A DNA stretch of 64,000 bases from Pyricularia pennisetigena (taxonomy: Eukaryota > Ascomycota > Sordariomycetes > Magnaporthales > Pyriculariaceae). Below, piece by piece: positions 11,890 through 24,489 of the stretch (the first letter of the stretch is position 1; every line of letters starts with the position of its first letter). The stretch lies in assembly GCF_004337985.1 (NCBI RefSeq), contig NW_021940921.1, positions 699,758-763,757 of the forward strand. Direction: 5' to 3'. The position numbers and the translations under genes were made by a program. The notes under the pieces are model-generated. The model ran no database searches. It saw only the letters and a program-made list of their open reading frames with translations, and was not told the origin of the DNA.

Positions 11890-14260
11890 TATTTACGCCT
11901 TTTTAACCGGTTCGAGCCCACAAATTTCCAATTTTCGGGAATAAAAGATTATTCCGCCAAAAACGTAAGCGATATGGATTGGTTTAAACAAATATTCGAT
12001 ACGTTTACCTAAAAAATCCCGTCCAAAGCGCTAATATTATACAAATTTATATTTTTACTATTATTGCATTCCCGGGGCCACCGCCCGTTTTATTTATCGT
12101 TATAAATTTCGAACGTGGTATATTTGGAACTAAATACCTTTTTAAAAACTATAAACCCCCCAACGTTAAAAAATTAACGCGTTATATTAATATTGGCGAT
12201 TTTAACCCACGGATATTCCCCCCAAAAAAACAATTATTTATTACGCGTATTCGCATTATATTTTATAAATAATGGAATTCCACGACGTATTGTAAACACA
12301 TTATCCGGGTTTGGAATATGTTTATTTTATAAAATTACTAAACGGTAAACTTAACAATTTATCGCCGTTGCCCGAATACGTTATTAGCAATATCCATATT
12401 TATATTTAGCTTTTACCGCGAACAGCAATAACAATTTTTTACATATATATATATATGTATACATATATTAACATATAAACAAATTTAAAAAGGATCGCTC
12501 GTAACCTAATATTATCCTTCGTATATAATAATTTCAATTTTCTGGACAAAGTACAGGACCTTGGATATGGAAAACGTAACCGAATGCAAAATTTAATATC
12601 GTATTTCCTTATATTAACGCCAGGATTTAAACGATATACGCAATCCCAATGGTACGCCACCGTACCTTTCCGCCAAAAATGGTTACAAACGCCCGTTTTT
12701 TTACAATATCCGGACACCTATTACGAAAGCGCCAAATATTATATAATGCACCAAATTTGTGGTTTTTTATTCCCCAACCGCCTATATACGCCTGGAACAA
12801 TCCCACAATACCTTACCCTCGCACGAACTACATTAATTTCCTACCTTATCCAAACCCCCGCTATTCCCGAAAACGAAGGGGAATACGCAAAAATTATCCA
12901 AATCCACGAAATCCTTTTTAAACGTTTTTTAAACCTGCTACCCGACCATTTCGACTATTTTTCCGTCCTGCTCCTCGTTTATAGGGATTAAAAAACAACG
13001 TTATATATCCGTACCATTTAGGGAATTTATATCGAATTATTTCAACCTTTTAACAAAAAATAATAAATATTACCCGTACCAGCGTTTTTCCATATTAAAT
13101 TTAATTTTATTAACCAATTATGGCAATATTACGCCCTTATTATATTTATAAATATAATAGGGTTGGGGAAATATAACCAATTTTAAAAAAATAAAAAAAA
13201 GTTTTACCACGTTTTACGGTTTTTACAAAATGCATTCCGGTCCCGTATTTTATACATTATAATTGCTGTTTTAATCCAAAACGGATTATTAAATAGGGAT
13301 TAAATTTTTAAAAACGCTTTGGAAAAAGCTTTTACCGATATATTACATAATATATATATTTCCGTGGTAAACCGTGTTTACGATAATATATTCGCTGGTT
13401 ATATTAACGGTTTAATAGGTATTGGATTATGGGATATAAAACCCAAAATTAATATCGCTTTCCGCACGCAACGCCGCTATTTGCAAATAATTAACCTTTT
13501 ATAAATAATAATAAACGCGTTCCACTAAAGAAATTACGGCGTATTAGAAACTATAGTGCCGCAATTGGTCCTATTTTTTTACGGTTGCAAAGTAAAAAAC
13601 TATGGTTTTAAAATATTATATTTAACCTGGTTATTACGACCAAAAATTACAAATTAACCGCTGCGCACCGGGATTTTAAAATTAACGTTCGTAAAATATA
13701 CCACGGCCGGGAGTGGATTTAAACCGGTAAACCTAATAATTAAATATATTAATAGGGGTTTCGTTATAAATATTAAAAATAACCGCAATTCCACGCACGA
13801 TTTGCGAAAAACATTCCTAAATTGTGCAACGATAGGGCCAATCGCAATTACGGTGCGTAAAACATTGGAAAATATCGCCCGTACACGCATTAACAGCAAG
13901 CACCACATAATGTTAACCAATTAAAATATAATTTATTATACGTGTTTATTATTCCAAAAAAGTTGGGGAAACGAAAAGGCCGAAGTATTACCCAGTTTCG
14001 ATTTCGACGGCCCTAATTTATTATATTTGGGTTTAAAAAAGCTAATGGGCGATAAATTAAAGGTATTTAATTAAAAAATCGTACGCCCCAACAGCGTGTT
14101 ATTTCAAGCGGATATTAAAAAAACAGGGGCAAATCCAAAAAAGGGATATAACCGGATAAACGGTTTAAATATTAGTGGTATAATTAATACCGAAGGAGAT
14201 TTGCTGGACGGAGTATACGAAAAATCCGACGAAAAAGGCGTATAAAATTTAAAATAATAA
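11890..14260 (+). pseudogene. Unknown X-encoded protein, degraded
   Basis: Several + strand stretches look coding and lie in series. They are 12584-12991 (135 codons, with 'EILFKRFLNLLPDHFDYF'), 13319-13504 ('AFTDILHNIYISVVNRVYD'), about 13660-13923 ('NSTHDLRKTFLNCATIGP', ending HHIMLTN) and about 13935-14250 ('WGNEKAEVLPSFDFDGPN'). The first two are also found in copy 1 (4181-6460). Stops interrupting them are TAA/TAG, as expected from RIP of Gln/Trp codons. I recognise no catalytic motif, and start and end are uncertain. It could be the element's own mobility protein or a cargo gene. Confidence 0.45.
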
Positions 14261-15599
14261 AAGGCAAATTACGCAAACCAAAGCGGGTAAAAACGAGGAT
14301 TATTCCATTATAAAAAAAAATTAAATGGACGAATAACGGTGACCTTACCCGCGAATAACGGAGGTAAAACAGCGTCCGCAAAACCAGTAAATATAAATAA
14401 ACAAATACCAATCGTAAATTTGGTTTAAAATAAAATGCGAGGTATAATTTCCTCCAAAATGCTCCGTATAAATAACCCGTTTTTTATCCATTTTTTTTAC
14501 CCAAATAAATTATATCCTCCATCCACCGCCAATTATAAATCCAGTAAAAAGGATCCTGGTAATAACCGTTATTATAATACCCCATTAACAACGAATAATA
14601 AATCCATTAAACCGGATCCCAATAGTAATAGTTATTACAATATTATATATATAAAACCCCCAATTTTATAGCATTAAACCCCAAAAAAAAAGCAAAACAA
14701 AAAAACGAAAACGTTTGGTAGCGTTAAATATCTTTTTAGGAATGGGTTTGTTAACGTTACGCCTCTTTTTCCGAATTGGGGTCGCGGTAAACGATCCAGG
14801 GACCGAATCGTCCTCCTCCTTATCCTTTTCTGAAATGGGTATACAAGGTTTTTTTTAACGAATTAAATATAAATTTATCGTAATTAAGGCCAAAATCGAT
14901 AAATAAAGAAAACGGAATAACGACCGCCAAAAGATCGGCGTTATTATTACCAAAAATGCCTTTTTTAAACGGTTTATTAATTTCCCGGCGTTTAATAACC
15001 CAAAAACTAAAATCCCTTATTAGGGCCCCGATAACCCGCGCGGTCGCGGTTTCGTCGTAAAATCCATCGTTATTTTTAATCCATTTTATTAATTTAATTA
15101 TAAACCCCTAATCCATAGTAGTAAAATCGAAATAAAGCAAATGTGTACGATTAATATAATTAGTAAACGTATTACGGCCACCATTTTGCTTTTAATATTA
15201 GTAATTAATATAAACTGGACCCAACGTTAAAATAAAAACTGACGTTTTTTCCACCAAATTTTATTCGTTAAACTGTTTAGGGATATTTGACACGAATATT
15301 AAAACCAGGCGAAAATAAAATTCGCTTATGCGGCGCGTCCTGTTAAAACAAAAAATATTAAAATATTGGGGGGGTTTTGCTATCCAAGCGAAGCAGTTAA
15401 AAGGCCAGGAAAATATAATTGCCATTACCTTATACGTTAAAAATTGTTTAATAATTGGGGATTGGATAGTTTTGGGGAAACGTATACGCGTAATATATTT
15501 AAATAACATTTATTATATATTAACAACGGCCGGAATAGTAGAAAAAGGGGCATTAACCTTCCGGAATATACGATTTTTTACCTAATTGAAAAAGGTATT
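14261..15599. other. Spacer in element X, no gene recognised
   Basis: AT-rich sequence between the + strand unknown gene and the - strand helicase. Short open frames on both strands (14184-14411, 14435-14671, 15261-15585) overlap each other and show no family motif. It may include the C-terminal end of either neighbour. Confidence 0.4.
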
Positions 15600-18500
15600 T
15601 CGCATTTCGAAAATGCGCCAAATAACAGGTTTATTTTAACTTAACCGAATTAAACGACCACAAATTTGCAATTGTATATTGGCGTTCCATATTAAAGGGA
15701 TAATAATACCAATATAACAATTGGGGTGCAAATTAAAACCAGCGTTGGAAATGTTAATATTTAAAATATAAACGTTAAATTTGGAACTGGAATCGGTAAA
15801 ATCGGAAACGGTTTTATCGCGTTCGGTTTGGGATAGGTTTAATCGGATAATAACCACACCGAAACTGGTTTTTTCCAAAATAAAAACAATAAAATTAAAA
15901 AAATTAGCAGGTATATTAAAAATTGTAATAATTGTTACAAAAATGGAAAAATAACAGTTATTATAACATTTATTATAATTTAAAAACATAAAAATTGTAA
16001 TAATTGTCACAATAATTGTGGGGAAGGAAAAGGATTGTAACAATTATCACTATATGGCCAATTTACACTTAAATCCAAAAATTGGGGGTTATAACCAGGA
16101 CGCGTTAACCTTTTTTTTTTCCTCTATGCAAATTTCGACTACGCGGGCAATAAATAGCGATTCGTTTAATATAAAATGGACCATTTTAACCCTACCCGAC
16201 GGAGGTAACGTTTTAGGATTAATGCAGGTTTTCGAATAAACCCAATTAAAAAGACCGTCGCCGCTATATTAAATTAAAACGTCCACAATTACCGATCCAA
16301 AACGGGTTTTTCTTTTTTATAAATTTTTTTTAAAATTTTATCGGACGTTGCGGTGTTTGGTTTTAAAATCCATTTTTTTTAACGCCAGTATTTTACCCAA
16401 TTCCGCCGAATTAATATCCCGGATATTATCCTCGGCGTGGATTATTAATTAAAAAAGGTAATTAATTACCAAAAACTGCAGCAGGCGGATAAAACTTATA
16501 TTAAAAAAAACCGAAATTTGGCGGTTACCAGCTATGGTATCCGTATTAATGGGAATTCCTAATGGAGCGGGACCAATATCGTCGGTATTTTCGCCCACGA
16601 ATACGGTAATAATATTTTTGAAAATTATTTCGGTATTCGTTATAACGTTTTCGAAACGGTGGCCAAATTGGAGCTTTTTAATAATAATATTATGGGGCGG
16701 AATGCGTTTACGGGGATAAATAACTGTACCGTTGGACAAAATAAACCCGGAATTTATACCCCTACGTACCGTAAATACGCCCGTATGTTTAAAAATTATT
16801 AACGATTTTTCGTTTAATATAATGGTAGGAATTATAAAATTTAAAATTCGAAGGTAAAATAACCATTATTTCCAACCTATCGATTCGAATTTTTATAGGG
16901 AGGTTTTAGTGTTTTTATCGACATTAAAAACGACGAAACAACCATTATTTTCCCAAATGTAATCGACCGTAAATATATTTTCCTAGGATAGGCTTTCAGG
17001 TTGGGCGAAAAAGATCGCAGCTTTATCCCAAATTAGGGTATTAAAACCAGTAATATCCTTAATTTTGTTAATAATCGGCGTAATAGTGGTTATACCCCGA
17101 TTAATGCAAAAAATGAGGCGAAATGCGCGGTATGTCATCGATTCGCGGTAACGGAGGTATTAAATTTCGTTTCCAATTATACGTTAAAAAAAAATACCGG
17201 ATAATAAATATATAACCAAACGCCGGATATTTTTGGTGTTTTCGCCCGTGGAAAAATCGGTTTTCCGACCGTTTCTGCGTTAACGGTTCCTAATAAAATT
17301 ATTTAATTTAAACAAATATATTAGTATAACGAAATTATAATAATTGTTACAAAAAATATTTATTGGGTATTATTTTTAATATCGGAATTATCGTCGAAAT
17401 TATCGACGTCGGGGGGGCGCTGCTAAAAATTAAAATCGACAATTTTATCCATATATTATGGGTTAAATACCTTTTCCGCGTTATAGATTTCGTCCAACTG
17501 TTTAGTTTTTCGGATTAAAAATGTCGAATAAAATATAATAATAACCGTACCCGCAAATTTGGGATTAAATTTGCGGGCGGCGAATTTGGTTAAAGTATCG
17601 TGAAATTGCGCCTGGGTAAAAATAGTAACCGTTCGCGGGGTATCGGTAGCGCATGCTTCGGTTAAACCATAATAGCATTTAACGTCGAAAATTGGGAAAT
17701 TAATTACTATTTTTTTAAATGTTTGCGAAATAAGGCTGGCCGGGACGAAAATTAAGGTGGGAAAACATTCGTCGGTATTTTGGATAAATCGGTCGTGTTA
17801 GTAACGGATATACCATATATAAATCGCCGTAAAATAAATAATCGTTTTTCCTGTGTTTATTTCGTTGGTTAATAACCAATTTTTAAAAGTCAATTGCTCC
17901 AACTTTAGTAGGGTGTGGGTATTTAAACCGAAAAAAAAGTTAATTTAGCAAAAACAAAAATTGTAATAATAATTACAAAAATAGGGGTGGGATTGTAACA
18001 ATAATTATAAAAATAGGGGCAGGATTGTGATAATAATTACAAAAATAGGGGCAAAATTGTAACGACAATTACAATTATTAGGGATAATGCATATATAATT
18101 TACCAACCAGTTAATGGGGTAATTAATAGCGATTAAAAAAAGCATTAAATATATTCCAATTAAATTAAAAGTATTTACCTTTGATTTTTTTGTATTTGAA
18201 ACCGATTTTGTTATCGGTATTTAAACCGTCGATAGGCAAGGTGTTTTAAAAAAGGCGCAATTTTTTTATAATAACCTAAATCGCGTTCGAATTAAAAAAA
18301 TAACCAATCCAGGGATAATTTTTAATTAAAATAAAAAATTGCGCATAATATACCAAAAAAGCCGTTAGGATTTTTTCGCGGGCGTCCTCGAAAATTTCCT
18401 TTTTTGCGCGGTTTATATTAGCAAATCGATCGGCGATAATGGATTGGGTTTATATAAAATTAAAGAAATTGTTTTATTAATCGTTGCCAAAAAATTTAGG

Positions 18501-19430
18501 ATAAAATTCGGTAATTTTTGTTTTGGGTTTGGTAAGGATGGGACGATGGAACCGCCCCTCGTCGTACAAATTGTTAAAAATACCCTTAAATATTAACAAA
18601 TCCAATGGGTGTATTTGAATTTAATTTCCACGCTTTTTTTTTTTTTTTAGCCGTCCGATTTTAATAGGTTTAAAACGGGACCAAATGTCGATAGCGAATA
18701 TTATTATCGTCCTGTTATAGTAGGCGCGGTTAAAACCAAATAAATTGGCGACGTCGATGGCTTAATCGGTTTGCGAACGGGTAACCAAACGATGCTAAAA
18801 TTGCATTAAATGCAAATTATTTAAAACGATAACGTTGTCGGTAATAATTATATAATCGGCGATAATAAACAGGGTGGAGGATTGTTCGATATTAAATTTA
18901 AAAGGGTTGCGGTAGTTTCCACCAAAATCGCTAAAATTTTCCTTATTTCCAATAACGATTTTTCCCTGCCGGCGAAAAATAAAATAAAGGAAATGGTAAC
19001 AAATTTTAAACCAATTGTCGATATAGTAACCGTTATATATATATATGGTTTAGGGTTAGCGGTTTTAAATTTTAAATCGCCGTTTTTAAAATTAAATCCG
19101 GTGGTTATTATCCGCAGGTAAATTAATATCGTGGCGAGGATTATGGGAATTATAACCGGTTTAAATTTGTTTGCGAATATTTTTAACCCGGGGAAATTAA
19201 TATCGTTTTGGCGGATAAAAGGGGGGATAGGGGGTAAGCGACGCCGATTTACCAAATTATCGAAAATAGGTTTGGTATTTTTGTCGTTAAATATATCCGG
19301 TACGGAGGCCAAGGTCTTTTGCCAAACGGGCATTTTATTATTTTTAATTTGTTTGCCGGGATTGCCTATTTTAAAATAAATTAAAAAACCGAATACGTCG
19401 GCGATTAAAAATAAATTAACCAATAATTAA
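15600..19430 (-). pseudogene. SNF2-family helicase remnant
   Basis: Read on the - strand, the N-terminal part (19430 to about 18190) is unrecognised but coding-like ('MPVWQKTLASVPDIFND', 'REKILTAFLVYYAQFF'). Then follow SNF2 motifs. Motif I near 17870 reads LTNEINTGKTI, Ia near 17740 reads PTLIFVPASLISQTF, and a block at 17500-17690 holds YYGLTEACATDTPR and FYSTFLIRKTK. The helicase C lobe at 15636-15780 has LSQTERDKTVSDF, motif V NAGFNLHPNC and motif VI QICGRLIRLS. Numerous stops and frame changes mean no functional protein. SNF2 proteins are DNA-translocating ATPases of chromatin and repair. Whether 15600-19430 is one gene is an inference from continuity on the strand. Confidence 0.75.
17961..18083 (+). 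repeat. 32-bp tandem repeat carrying the palindrome
   Basis: Three full units start at 17961, 17993 and 18025, plus a diverged fourth at 18057. Each begins TTGTRAYAATAATTAYAA and ends AAAATAGGGGYRGG-like. They sit upstream (in gene sense) of the SNF2 motif I and may be intronic or in a linker. Confidence 0.8.
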
Positions 19431-19699
19431 AATTGTGCCCGTTATCCCAAAATATATAAAAAAGTAAAAACTAAATTGTAATAGTTATTATATTATAGCA
19501 GTAATTGTTTGGTATTACCGTAAAAAATTGTAATAATTATTACAATATAGTAAATAGCAGGATATATTAATATAAAGATTATAATAATTATCGCAATTTA
19601 ATAAAAGGAAATATTAACCTGTTATATTAATATATTATATTAAAATATTTATCGTTTCGTAACCAAATACGATTATTATTTCGTTTATATTCGACGAAT

Positions 19700-20990
19700 T
19701 ACTGTTAAAATGGTATGCCAAAATTTGGTTATTAACGCGTATTTTTACTGCGGCGACGCCAGCAGCGGATTAAAAGCGTTTAGGGGTTTAAGCGATTGGG
19801 GTTTCGTTCGTATTGCGGAAAATATTATTTCCGCGACCGAACCAGGCGGGCGGGTTGGTATTATTATTAATTTTAAAGCAGTTAATATAACCCAAATGGG
19901 GTATAATACGAATTATTTTGGTAATATTCGTATTCCCTGCCCTGCGCCAAATTATAATAATTATCGCCGATACGGACTGGTTTTTACCCAATTGAAAATC
20001 CTTTTATAACGGGACGGGTAAACGATCCAGGAAATCCGTATCCTTAAACGATAGGAAATAATATTCGGGTTATACGAAATTTAATGGTTTATTATTTGGC
20101 GTTAAATTAGGTTTGGGTTGCGTCCGCGATACCGAAATAAAGTTGGTTTTAACTAATCGAACGGTGGTAGTTTTATATATACGGGGTGCGGGCGGCCTAT
20201 TTAATAACGCGGGTACCGGGTTAATAATAATTTCCGGTTATGGTGCAAAGGGCCGGTTTTTAAAATCCTTTGGTGGCGGGGATAATGCGTTGGTAAATGG
20301 TTTAAAAAATGCCAAAAAAGTTTGCAATTAGCGGTTATCCAAATCCGGGGCAGGTTCGTTATAATTATCGTCCATATTAATATTATTATCGCCTTTATTG
20401 GCGGACGCGGGGGCAAATTGGTTATCGTTTTCGCCCATATAAATATCGTCGTTATTATAATTAACGGGGGCGGGGGTAAATTCGTTATCGCCGGCGTCCA
20501 TATCGGTATTATTTCCATTTTTATCAACGGGGGCGGGGGTAGATTTATTATCGCCGGAATCCATATTAATATTATTTTAATTATTATTATTATTATTATT
20601 AGGAATGGGGGGAAAATTTAGGGGGATTCCCGTTGTATCCGAATAACCTTATAATATAAAACGGTTTAACCGAGCAAAATTTAATTCCAAAACAATTGTA
20701 ATATCCGTATCGTAATTTTCCAAATTTTTAAAATATTGGTTTATTTTTTTTATCCGCGCTTTTTTTTATGGTGTGGTTATTAGGTTAATAAATAATTTAA
20801 TATTATTAGGTATATGTTCCAACGTAAATTTAGTGGTGGTTTGGGCGGAGGTTTTGCCTTTTTGGCGTTTTTTGGGAGTTATAATAATAAAGGAACGTAA
20901 TTGTAACAATTATTACGGCTTTTGGCGAATTAAAGCAATTATTGTAACTACTGTTATAATAAAGTTAGTTAATTTACCCCGGACCTAACC
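19700..20990 (-). pseudogene. Low-complexity acidic repeat protein remnant
   Basis: A long coding-like stretch on the - strand interrupted only by TAA/TAG codons. From N to C it shows a basic/Thr-rich part ('KKRQKGKTSAQTTTKF' near 20860) and an Asn run near 20580. Then come about four imperfect acidic repeats of ~25 residues at 20328-20564, built around 'DAGDNEFTPAPV'-type blocks, and a Pro-rich tail. No enzymatic motif. It may be a disordered region of a larger protein shared with one of the helicases, or a separate gene. Some open frames exist on the opposite strand at 19710-20009 and 20113-20621; the - frame is preferred for its sensible low-complexity composition. Confidence 0.45.
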
Positions 20991-22249
20991 GGGTGGGGGG
21001 TATTTTTGCAATGCAGGGGCGTTAATTATAATTTACCTTCGTTACGATTAGGTTAATGCTTATTTGGGTGGGTAAAATATAAATAGCTTTGTCCAATTAA
21101 AAATATTTTAGTTAAATTTCCTGACGAATGTGTTTACAGTATTTGTTAAGGTAATTTTGCGATTATAACAATTATTACGTTTGTTAGTTAAAAATTAAAC
21201 GCTGGTTTAATCGTTACAACTTTTTATTAATTGTTATAAAAAGAATTTGGCGGTTGGGAAAAAGGTTTTTGTTGTAAAAAAAAAAAAAAAAAGCTAATAA
21301 AAATAAAAAAGGAAATATTTATAATTGGGTTTACGTGTAGGGTTTTTTGTTAATAAGATAAAATTAAAGTGGAAACGCCAAAATTTCCGGAATTTAACCG
21401 TAATAATTGTTACAATTCGCAATATCGAACCCTTTTATTTTTAATCGGGGCGCCGTTACGCCGTACCAGCCTATATATAATCCAAGCTTTTAATTTACGT
21501 AATAATTGTTATTATCCAGTATTTGGTCGTTTTATTTAGGCCGTTAATTGGGGATTTTAATATTTAACAGTTATATATTTTACGCTGTTTAATCCTCCCC
21601 TTTTGGTTAATCCAATTCGGCGTCGCCTTTTTTGTCGTTTAACCCTTTTGTAATCCAGGGTACGTTATTTAATTTAATTAGGATTTAACCTTATTCGCCT
21701 TTTAATTTTTGGGTTATAAATTTATAAACGTTCCTATACTGGATATTTTTGTAACCGTTAACGTTGACCAGCATTTTAACCTATAATTATAATACCGTTT
21801 AATTCGTTCGTCGGCGTTTATTAGTTTGTTTTCCCGAATAATTATTAATTATATTTATCGTTTCCTAAAATGCCACCGTGTTTTAATTCCGCCGCTTTTT
21901 TTTTATTATTTGTGCAAATAGGAGGCGTAATTTCGTATCCCATTTTCGTATATTATTGGGAATTAAACAACGAAATAATCGTTATATTGTTTAAACTATT
22001 TAATTAATTGTAAATTTGGAATATTTTCCAGCAAATCGTTTTTCGTTTATTCCCGGTTATAGGAATGGATGAACTTTTTAACGATATTAAAAATTACTGG
22101 TTTAGGTAGCACCAGCTGGGATAATAGGTCGTATAACCGCCGCGGGTTTGGGTAAAAAATAGTTATTGCAAAATGGGTACCCCATTTATCCAGTTGTTTA
22201 AATATATAACCTTTTTTGGAATTTTTTTTGGGTATTTTAATTGGCTGTT
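20991..22249. other. Element X stretch without a recognised gene
   Basis: AT-rich, with several copies of the TTGTAATAATTATTACAA-type palindrome and no open frame of note. It may hold the eroded C-terminal part of the RecQ-like gene, which points this way. Confidence 0.4.
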
Positions 22250-24060
22250 TTTTAAGGGGTAATACGGGTAAAATTCCAATTTAATAAACGCAGGCGTTAC
22301 AACAGTTTTCAGGTTGGTTTATTGTAAAAAATAAATTCGTTTCCTGTATAAAATCCAATATAATTCGTCGAAAACATTTAACGTTGGCGAAGGTTTGTAT
22401 ATTTAGCGCCTTTTTTTTAATTTTTTCCTATTTATTATTTCCTATTACGTCCAATAGGGCGGAACGCGTGGTTTAAATATACCCAAAAGGCCGGTTTGTG
22501 GTAATTCCGACGCTTTTGCCCGGTTATTATCGTTTAAATTAAATTTAGCGATACGTGGAAAACTAATAGGGAATAACCGCGTTTATAAATACGTTAAAAA
22601 ATTTAAATGGGTAATTTGTAAACTTTTAACGTTTTATCGTAATATTACGGGTTATTTGGTTAATTTGGTTAGTAATTTTGGTTTAATTAATTTATATTTA
22701 GCGATAAACCCCTGCGTATCGAAATACCAGTAAAACGCAAAAAAATATGCGGTTTTTTTACGGTTGGGCCCGCGTGCGGTTCGTCCGAATTTTTACCACA
22801 GGTTTACGGGGTCGTTTAATATTAACGCGCCGTATTGCATTATACGTTCCATATTAGGTATATTTATACTTATACCCAAAAATAAAATGGAAAATATAAT
22901 ACGAACTTTAAAATCCGGTTTGGAAAATTTTGCGTAAATTTTAATTTTGTCGATTTTAAATATAAATACATTGTACCGGATAATTATATCGGTTGCGTTT
23001 CGTTTAATAAATTTCCTAAATACGAGGTTTTTTATTAGGAATTGGCGTATTTGGATAATGCGGTTCCTGGCGTCCATATATATAATAATTTTAAAAATAC
23101 GGGTGGCGGATAATGGTATAATATTCCCTATTAGGAATAAAAGGCGCCGGTAATCGTTAATAAAGGTTTTGCGTTCCAAATACTGTATTATAATCGTAAT
23201 TTCGGGTCGGTCGAAAAACGTTTTAACGAAACGTATTATCCTTTTATAATACAGTTGGTCGAAAACGTAAGTTTCAGCTTTTACTGTAAAAATTACGGTG
23301 CACCCGAATATAAATACGTTTGCTGGTATAATTACCCGGACCAAACGTAGTATAAAAAACGATTCCTTAAAATCCTTTTATTGTAAAACCATATAAAATT
23401 TATTAATAGTAAATAAAGCAATACGTTGGTGGAATATGGGGTTTTGAAAAAATTTAAAAAATCGGTAATTGGTAATTTATTCCGGGTTTAAAAAAATGTG
23501 CGTGTATTTACAAACGGTTTGCGGGTTCCAAAAAGGGTTATATTAAATAAAATTAGTTTTGGTAATAAAAACCGTATATTTATATTTACGTTTAAAATGG
23601 ATTGGTCGATTAATTTGGGGTTCGCGGCGGGATAACGTTATATATTGCGTAATTGTTTTTGCCTTAATTTGTTTAATAGGATTATTTGGATAATAATAAT
23701 ATTATTACGAATTACCGAGGTAATTTACAATACTATATTTTTCCCGTACCCGGTTTTTACCAGCAAAATAACATTTTTTGTATTATATAAAACCCGGTAT
23801 ATATATTGCATTTGGTTATAATGTGGGATTCGTGCAGGAGTATTGGGGGGTTTGTGGAGGTTTAAAAATTATATAGCAGTTGAGAAAACGAGTTTATATT
23901 GTAGGTTTAAATTATTAAAAATTTTGGTTTTAGCGTATAATTCCGGGAAAATGTGTACGTTGGAAAAGGTATTTGCCGCCGCGTGTACGGGATTGGGACC
24001 GCGAAAAATTGCGTCGATTTGGTGGGAAAACGAAATATATATGGGCGTATTTCCGGACAT
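22250..24060 (-). pseudogene. RecQ-type DNA helicase remnant
   Basis: Read on the - strand, a Walker A-like motif near 23755 reads VILLVKTGYGKNIV, preceded by the Q-rich approach typical of RecQ helicases. The frame 22793-23344 contains PLSAT-like 'IIPLSATRIFKIIIYMDARN' and a helicase C segment 'FLGISINIPNMERIMQYGA', the counterpart of RecQ 'LGMGIDIPDIR..IH.G'. Downstream near 22360 is 'ENCCNACVY', resembling the zinc-binding Cys pair of RecQ C-termini. In-frame stops are present. RecQ enzymes unwind DNA 3'-5'; fungal relatives are often subtelomeric (telomere-linked helicases). Assignment to the superfamily is good, the subfamily is open. Confidence 0.7.
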
Positions 24061-24197
24061 TATATATATATAATTTAATACGAATATATAAAAATTTGCG
24101 GAAATAATGGTTTTTTTTAATGGGTAGATGTATAGCGTATTATATAATATATACTTTATGCGGATTGTAAAATTAGTGGTTTTGCGTTATTTATGTT

Positions 24198-24489
24198 AAA
24201 ATTTATATGTAAAAATTCCTTTCGCTTTTGCGATTTTCCCTATATAAATTTTAACGGATTATAATCGTTGTTGGTAAAATGCGAAATGGGTATCGATGGT
24301 AATTATGGGTGGACGTATAATATATTAAATGGAATTTACCCTATACGGATTATAAAGTAAATATTTTTGCGATATTTGGATTAAAATTTATATGTAAAAA
24401 TTCCTTTCGCTTTTGCGATTTTTCACATATAAATTTTAACGGATTATAATCGTTATTGTTAAAATGCGAAATGGGTATCGATGGTGTTT
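24198..24489 (+). repeat. Direct repeat with hairpin, two units
   Basis: Two ~105-bp units 185 bp apart (from 24198 and 24383) share AAAATTTATATGTAAAAATT, CGCTTTTGCGATTTT and AAATGCGAAATGGGTATCGA. Within each unit an inverted repeat (AAAATTTATATG...CATATAAATTTT in the second) can form a long hairpin. They lie at the right end of element X. Confidence 0.75.

Larger units (their letters stand above)
15921..21510. repeat. Dispersed palindrome family TTGTAATAATTATTACAA
   Basis: At least a dozen related palindromes of about 18 bp. Examples lie at 15921-15940, ~15983-16005, ~16034-16050, ~17336-17352, ~19526-19545, ~19576-19596, ~20898-20917, ~21170-21190, ~21400-21420 and ~21500-21515. I noticed none elsewhere in the window. 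They lie both inside coding-like stretches and between them. Confidence 0.6.

Noticed and set aside
17961..18083. CRISPR-like array
   Set aside because: Unit-to-unit spacing leaves no spacers; plain tandem repeat in a eukaryotic context.
18882..19379. Two + strand frames
   Set aside because: The - strand reading (18848-19423) is longer, continuous with the SNF2 gene and more protein-like.
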